This document shows positions 1 to 8,010 of a stretch of 64,000 nt of DNA, piece by piece. Each line of letters opens with the position of its first letter. The stretch's first letter is position 1. Location of the stretch: assembly GCA_021234155.1 (NCBI GenBank), contig JAJEKV010000003.1:30985166-31049165 (forward strand), read 5' to 3'. The position numbers and the translations under genes were made by a program. Under the pieces are notes generated by a model that was given only the letters and a program-made list of their open reading frames with translations, had not been told where the DNA came from and did not search any database. Source of the stretch: Isoetes taiwanensis (taxonomy: Eukaryota > Streptophyta > Lycopodiopsida > Isoetales > Isoetaceae).

Positions 1-958
1 TCTATGTATTAGATTAGTTCTTATTATTTATGTTCATATGATGGACCTGATACATTCTCGTGGACTCATTGTATTGGGAATGGGGGGTAGAGACTTAAAG
101 CTTAGTAGATGATGCTCCTAGCTAGTCCCTCTTAGTGCATTACTAGAATTCGGCCTGGTACGAGAGCCCACCTGGTTGTGGGTGAAGGGGCGGGCGGCTT
201 AGAATGAGGTTTGTGTTCTCTCGACCCTTGACCCATCCCTCTCCGTGTGTAAGGCCTACCGGGGATCAGAGTGACTAGGTCTAATGGCTTGCCACTGAGT
301 GTGAGTAAGGCATGGGCTCGACACCCGTGGGGTGGGGTTCACCTTCCAGTGGGTTAAGTCGAATAAGGGCAGTGGCCCTCTAGTCACCTTGGGTCGGCAT
401 GTAGATCTCTGGAGGGAGTGATCCCTTTACCCGCCCCCCATCGGGGATTGGGGAGATGTAACCCGGGAATAGCCCCTTTGGCTATGCACCCGTGAGGCTG
501 ATCGAGGTCCCAACACCTTTCAACCTACTCTGCAAAGTGTGCACAGGAGGGGCGGATGGAGTGGACAACCCTAAGCCATGCTCTTATTCCAGCCCAATCC
601 ATTTTCATGATTCTGTCTGCACTGAACTCTGGAGACCCAAGCTTGTCAGTCATCCCCCTGGAGTCTGAGCCTTGGGTAGGAACTTCCATGTATTGTGCTG
701 ATCCTTGTCTATGCAGATGTTGATGTGCCACCCTTCGAGGTGGATATATGATGATATGTTACTGACGTGTATGTTTACGCTTTTCAGCCTAGGTAGGCCC
801 CGAGGGGAGACGGGGTAAATGACCCTTCACTCTTCCCATCGTGGATTCTAAACGATCACAAGGATATGTGGAGGGCCCTCAGACGGTGTGGAGCTGGTGC
901 GGGGATGAACTCCTGTTTGTATAATGGTGCGGCATCGTATACGAGGAGGGGCGTCCGC
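1..958 (+). repeat. 5' LTR of the left Ty3 copy, partial
   Basis: This is about the last two thirds of an LTR whose full form is near 1500 bp; the start lies before the window. Its inverted counterpart is 10709-12154, and a related complete LTR is 49182-50677. The end is set by alignment to that LTR's GGAGCGTCACA terminus (here a decayed GGGGCGTCCGC at 948-958) and by the primer site that follows. Confidence 0.85.
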
Positions 959-960
959 GA

Positions 961-971
961 TGGTATCGAGC
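961..971 (+). other. Primer binding site (initiator tRNA-Met type)
   Basis: TGGTATCGAGC lies two bases after the LTR end. The plant initiator tRNA-Met site is TGGTATCAGAGC, so this differs by one missing base. It would prime minus-strand DNA synthesis. The intact form of this site is seen in the small element at 35439-35451. Confidence 0.75.
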
Positions 972-1161
972 TATGTTCTTGGAGACCAAGAGCAAAGCAC
1001 TGACCATGCTCCCAGTAGTACTAACTTGATAGGATCATCAAGCCTCGAAAAGTGGGAAATTTTTTCTCATTTTTGTAGTTTATGCTAAGCTAGTAACAAT
1101 TAAGTGAATTGGAACTTAACAAGACTAAAAAGAATGAGCCAAAAAACTTCGCCAGCAAGGG

Positions 1162-1224
1162 GTCTCCACATTCGGCCTCAAAGAACTAAACTTTAGTTTT
1201 TGAGCGAGGCGCTAGCTGTGAGAC
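1162..1224. repeat. Leader hairpin 1 (decayed arm)
   Basis: Inverted repeat with a one-base loop around AAACTTTAG. The right arm ends CTAGCTGTGAGAC and is nearly identical to those at 3088-3154 and 3288-3354. The left arm has drifted. It is one of a pair upstream of the TATA box at 1516. Confidence 0.75.
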
Positions 1225-1346
1225 ATCGAGCCAAGATCACTCAAACATGATGAATTTGAGAAAAATAATGTGGTAAGGCTAGTTCTAAGATAGGAATTAA
1301 TTAGAATAGCATGTTTAAATTACTTAAATTACATAAAAATGTGTGA

Positions 1347-1413
1347 GATCTCCATTTCGCGCTTTGGTCTAAAAACTAAACTTTAGTTTTTGAGGCGGTA
1401 GCGACTGTGAGAC
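1347..1413. repeat. Leader hairpin 2 (decayed)
   Basis: Same palindromic core (AACTAAACTTTAGTTTTTGAG) and GTGAGACC end as the other leader hairpins, with more mismatches in both arms. It lies about 185 bp after hairpin 1 and just upstream of the first TATA-like box. Confidence 0.65.
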
Positions 1414-1515
1414 CAATAAGTAGGAAAAGTCTGAAATAAGTGTAAGTTTTAATTAAATAGGTGCCTTAGCATGTTAAATAGAGCAACTTGAATTTTGACC
1501 TAAAACTTGCCAAGC

Positions 1516-1523
1516 TATAAATA
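1516..1523 (+). promoter_or_regulatory. TATA-like box for the first extra ORF
   Basis: TATAAATA, embedded in CTATAAATAGA. The first ATG downstream, 109 bp on, is the start of the H3-tail-mimic ORF at 1625. A matching box with a similar downstream sequence (CCCTCATT, GCTCC) lies at 3550 before the second extra ORF. This suggests internal promoters rather than reading through from the LTR. Confidence 0.55.
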
Positions 1524-1624
1524 GAAGTAGACCCCCCTCATTCGCACATTCCCGCCTTAGAAATTAGCTCCCGCTCCCTAAGGCGATCTTTGGCGCCCCA
1601 TATCCGATTGTCGAACCGTCAAAC

Positions 1625-1825
1625 ATGGCACGGACAAAACAGACAGCCAGAAAACCTCGCCCAGGCGAAGCCACCAGCGCCACAGGCGCCGGCCTTATTC
1701 GGCAGATGCTTCGTGACAGACTCACGAAAGGGGGTCGTTCGTCTTCAAGTGAGGAGAGCATCCCAGAAGAACAAAATACATCTGATCTGATTGATATTTT
1801 CAATCAGCAGGCGGATAAAGACTAG
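1625..1825 (+). CDS. Retrotransposon accessory ORF with histone H3 tail mimic N-terminus
   Basis: The ORF begins MARTKQTARK, the exact start of histone H3; after removal of Met, residues 1-9 match H3, including R2, T3, K4, R8 and K9. After that the sequence departs (PRPGEA instead of STGGKA), so it is not a histone gene. It is the first ATG after the TATA-like box, with A at -3 and G at +4. A TAG ends it after 66 residues, but the same frame continues at 1826-2701, so this is probably the N-terminal part of a longer protein. The other copies in this window have deleted the region. That it imitates H3 for chromatin readers or modifying enzymes is inference. Confidence 0.75.
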   Translation: MARTKQTARKPRPGEATSATGAGLIRQMLRDRLTKGGRSSSSEESIPEEQNTSDLIDIFNQQADKD

Positions 1826-2701
1826 GCCTCATCACCAACCTCCATGGACGAGGAGACAAGGGAAGTTTACGAGCAGATAGAACGGGAGATTCAAGAGCAG
1901 GAGGGGAAAGAGGACCACTCTGATGCAGCAACAGAGATCCTCGAAGACGAAGAGGAGGAGGCACATCGGGAAAGGAGGACAAAGGAGCGGCAAGAGCACA
2001 GCGGGCCAAGGCTCGACCCAAGCGAAGAAAAAGACCTCGCTGCGTTTATCAGAAAATATGAAAGACGAGAAAGAAAAAGGGAACAAAAGAAGAGGAAGAG
2101 GGAAGAGGAGGAGCAGAAAGCGGCCGAGGAGCTCAAGAAGAAGAAAGGGAAATGGATGGGGAGCCCCAGGAAGCTCAAGGAAGTCCCCATGGTGAAAAAG
2201 CCCAACCCCAAGATCACCATTACCGAACGGCCACCCGATCATCCCCCGACGTCCTCAGAGCGTTCTGACGAAGAACCTAACCCCAACACAGGAGGGGCAA
2301 GTTCTTCCAAACCCCTTCTTGTCGAAAGCAGGTTACCGCTGAGCGTGTAGCAATTTAACGGGGAGCAAAGCAGGACACGCTGAAGAAGCCCCCTCCTTAC
2401 CCGAAATGGGACAGAAGAAGCAACCCCTACCGCCTGAGAGTCCTATGTCACGGACCCGGTAAAGATCTACGAACGAAAGATGCGGGAGCACAACGCATAC
2501 ATGAAGGAGTGGGACGCATACAACTCCTACTATCAGGAGAACAGGGTACGGACGATCGAGGGCAGACACCCAACGAAAAGACAGACTCTAAGGCCGCCAC
2601 CACCAAAGCCCAAGGTCCCGAAGAAGCCAGCAAAGAAGAAAGTCGACAGGAAGGAGGTGGAGAGAAGAGCACTGAGGGAGATTAGGCACTTCCAACGCTA
2701 A
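1826..2701 (+). pseudogene. Broken continuation of the H3-mimic ORF: charged, coiled-coil, nuclear-type
   Basis: This is in the same frame as 1625-1825, separated only by TAG (1823-1825). Further in-frame stops are TAG at 2348-2350 and TGA near 2391 and 2433. Each stop sits where a single C-to-T change from CAG or CGA would give it, so the ancestral product was probably about 359 residues. The segment 1844-2350 encodes an acidic helix, then a long Lys/Arg/Glu-rich stretch with nuclear-localisation-like clusters (KKRKREEE, LKKKKGK), then a Pro/Ser tail. The segment 2480-2701 is again basic and proline-rich. I recognise no catalytic domain. Confidence 0.65.
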
Positions 2702-3087
2702 CGGCCTCCTAATTTCCGGCCCCCCTTTGCTCGGGCTTAGTTCGAGAGGTGATGCAGGACTTCGTGATTTGACTACGTGGTCACGCGGATGAGATGTCAC
2801 CGGGCACCGCAGAAGCGGCGAGCGTAAAAATAGTGCAACATTTTGAAGACTCGACGGCGTGTACTGTTCACACTAAGCGAGTAACCCTCATGAGACAAGA
2901 TATGCTCCTTGCCAGTCGCATTAAGGGAGAACGCCCTTAAACCTTTTGTAAATAATCGAAATTTTTTTTTGTAATATAGAACAATTTTGAGTACTTTAAT
3001 TGTCTGAACTTGCTTAATTAGGACAAGTTAGCAGGTTTTAGTTTTTATTTTAGTAAAATAGGACATTTGCAGACCGAAAGGCGTGAT
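2702..3087. other. Spacer between the two extra ORFs
   Basis: This is non-coding. It has an AT-rich stretch around 2945-3060 with T-runs and AATATA-like motifs that could carry 3'-end signals for the upstream ORF. I see no other gene. Confidence 0.4.
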
Positions 3088-3154
3088 GTCTCACAGCTCG
3101 CGCCTGGTCAAGAAACTAAACTTTAGTTTTTGAGCGAGGCGCTAGCTGTGAGAC
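3088..3154. repeat. Leader hairpin 3 (near-perfect 67-bp palindrome)
   Basis: Runs from GTCTCACAGCTCGCGCC to GGCGCTAGCTGTGAGAC, with a palindromic centre AAACTAAACTTTAGTTT and an essentially one-base loop. Only a few arm mismatches are seen. It is repeated almost exactly 200 bp downstream. It would form a strong stem in RNA or a cruciform in DNA. Confidence 0.9.
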
Positions 3155-3287
3155 CTTGCCCAAACTTGCCCAAAACAGCTCCAAATTGACCAAATAAGGG
3201 GTCAATTCTACCTGATTTGATGAGCCCGTCATCCTTACACCCTTAAATTACCTAAATTGGACACGTTTTGATCAAAATGGGACTGAT

Positions 3288-3354
3288 GTCTCACAGATCG
3301 CGCCTGGTCAAGAAACTAAACTTTAGTTTTTGAGCGAGGCGCTAGCTGTGAGAC
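3288..3354. repeat. Leader hairpin 4 (near-perfect 67-bp palindrome)
   Basis: Differs from hairpin 3 by about one base in the left arm (CACAGATCG versus CACAGCTCG). The preceding TGAT is also shared, so this is a repeated module and not just a chance palindrome. It lies about 200 bp upstream of the second TATA-like box. Confidence 0.9.
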
Positions 3355-3549
3355 CTCCTGCCATTTCCTCACCAGAACTTGTCCAAGTGATCTTCAACCT
3401 GTTGTAGTAGCATCTTTAGGTAATCCAGCCATGCTCAAACCCTTAAATTAGTCTTCAAACTCCCATTTTGACCTCCGTATAGGCTAGAATTGGCCAACCC
3501 CAAGAATTTTCCAAGTCACCCAAAAAAAAATTTAGGTTTTATCCTTTTC

Positions 3550-3557
3550 TATAAATA
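3550..3557 (+). promoter_or_regulatory. TATA-like box for the second extra ORF
   Basis: TATAAATA in CTATAAATAGA, the same as at 1516. The first downstream ATG is 3672, 122 bp on, the start of the second extra ORF. The flanking sequence resembles that after the first box, so a hairpin-pair plus TATA cassette appears to have been duplicated. Confidence 0.55.
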
Positions 3558-3671
3558 GATCCCTCATTTCACACATAGCACCCTCCAAGTTTGCTCCTGC
3601 CCTCTTAGCCGATTTTCCAACTCCCTGAGGCGCTCTTGCAACTGTTTGCTACTCTCTTCCTCATTAAACTC

Positions 3672-5210
3672 ATGGCAACCTCTGATTTTCGCAGATGGTA
3701 CAGCGCCAGCGCTCATGCTGCCGAGGCTGACGTCGAGGAGATTTTCCGTGTCTTCAGAAAGGAGATAGACGTCCAAGCAACCTTGCACGCAACCCCAGCC
3801 TATAGCAGAGTTCTGTCTGAATTTCAAGCTAGGGTAGAACCATCTCTAGAGCAGCTTCCACCTTGCGTAGGCTACTTTGTTCCTAGGCAATCCCTGCAAG
3901 CAGCCTTAGGCGATGTTCCAAACATTGCCAAGTATCTCACAAACAAGACCCAGCGCACGCCCGAGCCAATGGTCCTGATTGTCAACAGGACCAAGTACTT
4001 CTCTTTCAACACTGCCTTAGCCATTTTGCTTACCCACCGTGCCGAGAACCCCATGGGAGAGACCTCCATTCCCCCCATGGACGTGGACCCATTAGCCACA
4101 GCAGCAGAACAACGGCTCCTTACGCAGTATGAACAGGAGCAAGAAGAAAAAGAAGAAGACGAGGACTCAGAAGAAGAGGATGAAGACTACGACGAGCTCG
4201 GTCCCGTGGAAGAGCGACGACAAGCAGAACAAGAGTGGCAAGACTTCAAAAGAAGCCGGCAAACTCTTAGAATCGCGCCACCCCTTGGGCTAGGCATTAC
4301 AAGCCTAGCCCCCATCATTGTCGAGGGCGAAGAATTTTTGCTCCTAAGCGACATCCAAAACCTCCCGGAGTGCAGGGAAAGGGAGTATCGACCTGAAGAG
4401 TTGCTGCACCAACTCCGAAGAACGGACCTGGACGACTTCATCGTCCGAGGAGCCTCCGACTTCCCACTCCAAGTAAGGGAAGCCGACACTTACACGGGAG
4501 AGTCGACCTCCGACATCCAAGCCTACAGCAACATCAGGCAGATTATGGAGGCAGACCGGGCCGCAAACCAACTACCGACGGAGGAAGAGTTCCTTGCTCT
4601 ACAGGAACAGATGGGGATCCGCCATGCGACCTCGAACATCTTAACGGCAAGCTCCTCGGCAACGCCTTCCCGGGAAAGAAGAGGCGAGTTCGACCTCAGG
4701 AGAGCTTCAGCAACAGTCAGAGACTACAGGGAGCTCACCACGGTGGAGGTTGATGACTATGCGGGCAGACACAGAGCTGGAGGCCGAGCGGGCAAAGACC
4801 CCTCACGCAACGACAGGTCGTTGCGGTATTACCTTCCCCTGCTGATGGATGGAAGGCTAGCGGTAATTCACCGCAAATTCACCCCCAGGGGCGAGGAAGG
4901 AGTATCGATGCTAATTGCGCTCTCAGGCTTTGGCCGGCATGCGCGGTTACCCCTTAACACCGAGTATGCCATCCTGGTGAAGAGAGCGGTAGCACTCGAT
5001 GTTTTTGACTTCGCCATACCTTACAGACGGCAGGGAAGACTGGCAGTGACCGCCGCCTATACTTCCGAGCGCAGGATAGAAGAGTTGGCGAGAGCTTTGC
5101 AGGGGGGATCTTCAGTCAACGTCCTTAGGAACTTAGGTCATTCAGTGGGAACAGCCCAAGTGAAGAAGTTCCTAGAAGATAATCCATCCTACCGGCGATA
5201 TCAAGATTAG
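3672..5210 (+). CDS. Second retrotransposon accessory protein, unknown function
   Basis: An intact 512-residue ORF starting MATSDFRRWY at the first ATG after the TATA-like box. An in-frame upstream non-ATG extension to 3636 is unlikely to be used. A very acidic Glu/Asp run lies at about residues 152-176. The C-terminal third (about 381-512) is basic, globular-looking and well conserved in the - strand copy at 10312-10708. There is no zinc knuckle, protease or polymerase motif, and I do not recognise a family. It lies about 200 bp upstream of gag. Extra ORFs here are uncommon in Ty3 elements; a nucleic-acid-binding or gag-assisting role would be a guess. Confidence 0.75.
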   Translation: MATSDFRRWYSASAHAAEADVEEIFRVFRKEIDVQATLHATPAYSRVLSEFQARVEPSLEQLPPCVGYFVPRQSLQAALGDVPNIAKYLTNKTQRTPEPMVLIVNRTKYFSFNTALAILLTHRAENPMGETSIPPMDVDPLATAAEQRLLTQYEQEQEEKEEDEDSEEEDEDYDELGPVEERRQAEQEWQDFKRSRQTLRIAPPLGLGITSLAPIIVEGEEFLLLSDIQNLPECREREYRPEELLHQLRRTDLDDFIVRGASDFPLQVREADTYTGESTSDIQAYSNIRQIMEADRAANQLPTEEEFLALQEQMGIRHATSNILTASSSATPSRERRGEFDLRRASATVRDYRELTTVEVDDYAGRHRAGGRAGKDPSRNDRSLRYYLPLLMDGRLAVIHRKFTPRGEEGVSMLIALSGFGRHARLPLNTEYAILVKRAVALDVFDFAIPYRRQGRLAVTAAYTSERRIEELARALQGGSSVNVLRNLGHSVGTAQVKKFLEDNPSYRRYQD

Positions 5211-5405
5211 TTAGAAGTCTTGATCCGGGAAGCCCTTTTGTATTAACATATTATATAATATGAATATAACTTCTTTTTGCACTTTGAATGTTTTGTTGAT
5301 GTATTTTTGTCCCACAACTATATCAACATCACATATAATGCAAGGGAATAAATAAAACTAACCGTACAGCCATAACCAACTGTGTGTGCAGATAGAGAAC
5401 AACGA

Positions 5406-6311
5406 ATGGTCGAACAAAACAGGAGGCCCAACATGGATGAAGAGACTCCTGACAGGCAACCCCTTCACAGGAACCTCTTCGAAGGATATGGTCCCATGAC
5501 CCCAGAAGAGGAGATGTCGCAGATGCGAACGGAGCTGGACCAGATAAAGGCCCTACTAGCAGCCCAAGCATCATCCGGGCCACAAACGACACCCCGAAAG
5601 TCGGGAAAAGACAAGAGGAGGAATAAGAGAAGGAGGTCCCCTAGCACAGAGACCTCCAACTCAAGCTCGTCCTCGAATTCTGAATCCGAGAAAGAGGCCG
5701 AGCAGGCGCCGGACCGTAGAGGCAACAGACAGAAGGACGCTAAGGCCCTCGACTACCAGAAGAAGGTGGACTCAGCACTGGGCAATGTGTGGAAAGCCCG
5801 AAAACTAGAACAGTTCTCGGGCGAGAACAGATCCGGCCTTGAGGCAGAGGCATGGCTCGACGAAATGAGCGAGTATGGCAATGCCTATGGCATGAAGGAT
5901 AAGGACAAAGGCAGGGTGGCAACAGCCAACCTGAAAGGGGCCGCATGCATATGGTGGAAGGGCTATGCCAAAGCCCATGGATTGAGCAGAGATGCATGCC
6001 GATTCAAGAAGTTCTCAAAAGCTTTCAAGAACCACTATGTTCCTCGGGAACACAAGTCGAATATGATGCAGCAGTTCTACAGATTGCAGCAGGGGTACAA
6101 GACATTGCAGAATTACACCGAAGAGTTTATGAGACTAAGGCTATATGTGCCGAAGCTGAGCGAGAAACACGCAGTGGAAAGCTACATAGAAGGACTGAAC
6201 GAGGAACTCAGGAAACTCGTAAGGGCAATAGACCCCAAAACAGTGTCCGAAGCGGAGTCCAAGGCAATTAGTTTGCAAGGATCCGGGCCGCAGAACAGTG
6301 CACAGAGGTAG
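5406..6311 (+). CDS. gag: Ty3 gag, truncated
   Basis: Starts MVEQNRRPN. It has an N-terminal coiled region, an Arg/Ser/Glu-rich linker, then the retrotransposon gag (capsid) domain with WLDEMSEYG, IWWKGYAKAHG, FKKFSKAFKNHYVP and YIEGLNEELRKLVRAI. A TAG at 6309 replaces the CAG found at the same point in the - strand copy. The frame beyond it continues only to about 6404, before the zinc knuckle, where the element breaks. The likely role of the family is to form the virus-like particle. Confidence 0.85.
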   Translation: MVEQNRRPNMDEETPDRQPLHRNLFEGYGPMTPEEEMSQMRTELDQIKALLAAQASSGPQTTPRKSGKDKRRNKRRRSPSTETSNSSSSSNSESEKEAEQAPDRRGNRQKDAKALDYQKKVDSALGNVWKARKLEQFSGENRSGLEAEAWLDEMSEYGNAYGMKDKDKGRVATANLKGAACIWWKGYAKAHGLSRDACRFKKFSKAFKNHYVPREHKSNMMQQFYRLQQGYKTLQNYTEEFMRLRLYVPKLSEKHAVESYIEGLNEELRKLVRAIDPKTVSEAESKAISLQGSGPQNSAQR

Positions 6312-6404
6312 CCTTACTATCAGGATAGAGGCAAAGCAACAGGGAGCTACAGTCCTAGGGCAGCCAGCCCAAGCCCAGCAAAGTCCCCATACAATAGCAA
6401 CCAG

Positions 6405-8010
6405 TATCTTCGACAACTTGTCGACCACGACCATCAAGGCATCCTTACCTCTTACTGTTCTTGGCAGTCCTGTTATAAAATCCATGCTGACGACCTCCCA
6501 CTTAGCGTTTTGTACAGCTAATGGTTCCAAAGCACCTGGAATTCGAAGTTGTTCTGCTTTCGTTTGCTGGCATAGCTGACACTCCTTGATGTGGCGAGCT
6601 ATCTGCTTCTTCATTCCTGGCCAATAGTAGCTGCTACGCACTTTGAAATATGTCTTCATGAATCCTGCGTGGCCAGCTATTGGGCTGTTGTGGGTGTCGT
6701 GAAGGATCAACTTTCTTACTCTAGATGACTCCGGCATGCACAACTTGTTCTTATGGTATAGGAGGTTACCTTCTTTTTTAAAGTTTTTGAAGGTTTCTCT
6801 CTCCTTGTCCGTTCTCGCTTCCTTGGACAAGTTTGCCCATACTTCTTTGAAGTCCACATCCGTTGGCAAGGTTTCTTCTATCTTTTTCCCAAAATCGCTG
6901 AAGAGCGTCGAGATTGCATTGCAGTGCACTCTGGTTGTCAGTGGATGCCTTGAAAGCGCATCTGCTACCACATTAAGCTTCTCGGGTTTGTAGACTATCT
7001 CAAAGTCGTACTCTTCGAGAAATTCCATCCACCTTCTCTGCCTCAGATTGAGATGTGGTTGCGTGAATACGTCTTGGAGGCTCACGGTGATCGGTGTCCA
7101 ACTAAATTTCCTCCCTAAGAGGTAATGCCTCCAGTTCTCAGTATACGACAACAAGCTAACGACTCTTGGTCATCGCGTTGGGTAGCAGCGTTCGGCGTCG
7201 TTCATTTTTCTTGAGTCGTGACGCTATTACCCTCTTCTTGCATCGATCTTCGCACTGTGGCTATCTTGCTTTGCGTCCGTTGCCACTAATTTGTCCTTTT
7301 AAGGTGCAGCGGGGTCAAAGCGGGGGCGTTGTCAAGGCTTCCTTCAACAACTCAAATCCTGCTTGGGCTTTCTTGAGCCAATGGTCTGCCCAATTTTTGA
7401 CTTTCTCCGCCTTTGTTAAGTCCGTCAGTGGGGCTGCTATCTTTGCGAAGTTCTTCACGAACTTCTGTAATACCCTACTAGGCCAAGGAAACTTCGACCT
7501 CATGGGCGTTCTTTGGTGCCGGCCATTGGATTCTTGCTTCAATCTTGGCGGGTCTGCATCGAGATTCCTTCTGGCTGAAATCACATGACCGGGGTATTCC
7601 ACCTTCTACATTGCGGTGACACCCGACAACTTGGCATACAACCCGATGCCTCCTTAACTTCTCGAGCACCTTTCTCGACGTCTTTGAGCATGCTCTTCAA
7701 TGGATTCTTCAGACACCAAGATGTCGTCGAAGAATACTATCACAAAGGTGTCCAAGTATTCTCTGAAGATGTTCATGAGTCTCATGAACGTAGCTGGGGC
7801 GTTGGATAGCCCAAATGGCATTACGGTGAATTCGTAATGCCCATACCTGGTCCTGAAAGCCATTTTGTGGATGTCCTCTTCTTTTATTTTGATCTGGTGA
7901 TAACCTGACTTTAGGTCGATCTTGGAGAAGACCTTTGCCCCTTGGAGCTGATCCATCAAGTCGTCTGATCTGGGAAGTGCGTACTTGTTCTTGATGGTGT
8001 GCTTGTTCAA
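6405..8010 (-). pseudogene. pol: Ty3 pol: RT C-half, RNase H, integrase N-half
   Basis: The reverse transcriptase continues after the TAG at 8011 with [26 protein letters not shown] and the catalytic FFDD (VIVFFDDIL). Frameshifts follow near 7690, 7600 and 7310. RNase H is scrambled by small indels (7160-7310), but MEFLEEYDFEIVYKP and ADALSR remain. Integrase keeps the HHCC zinc-binding module (HDTHNSPIAGHAGF, CQLCQQ) and the start of the DDE core (MDFITGLPRT), then ends at the inversion point. It is not functional. Confidence 0.85.

Larger units (their letters stand above)
1..6404 (+). mobile_element. Ty3/gypsy LTR retrotransposon, left copy, 3'-truncated
   Basis: In order: partial LTR, tRNA-Met-like primer site, two extra ORFs, then gag. 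The copy stops inside gag at about 6404, where the sequence switches to the opposite strand of the same family. It has no protease, reverse transcriptase, integrase or 3' LTR, so it cannot move on its own. The LTR matches the - strand LTR at 10709-12154, and the gag matches the - strand gag at 9131-10124. Two ORFs before gag are not part of a standard Ty3 layout. Confidence 0.9.

Noticed and set aside
140-220. GGTACGAGAGCCC phrase resembling large-subunit rRNA
   Set aside because: It is part of an LTR, with copies at about 11400 and a related LTR at 49.8 kb; the surrounding sequence is not rRNA.
1832-2242. Long - strand frames opposite the charged ORF
   Set aside because: Leu/Phe-rich shadow of a Lys/Glu-rich coding strand; no motif and no start context.
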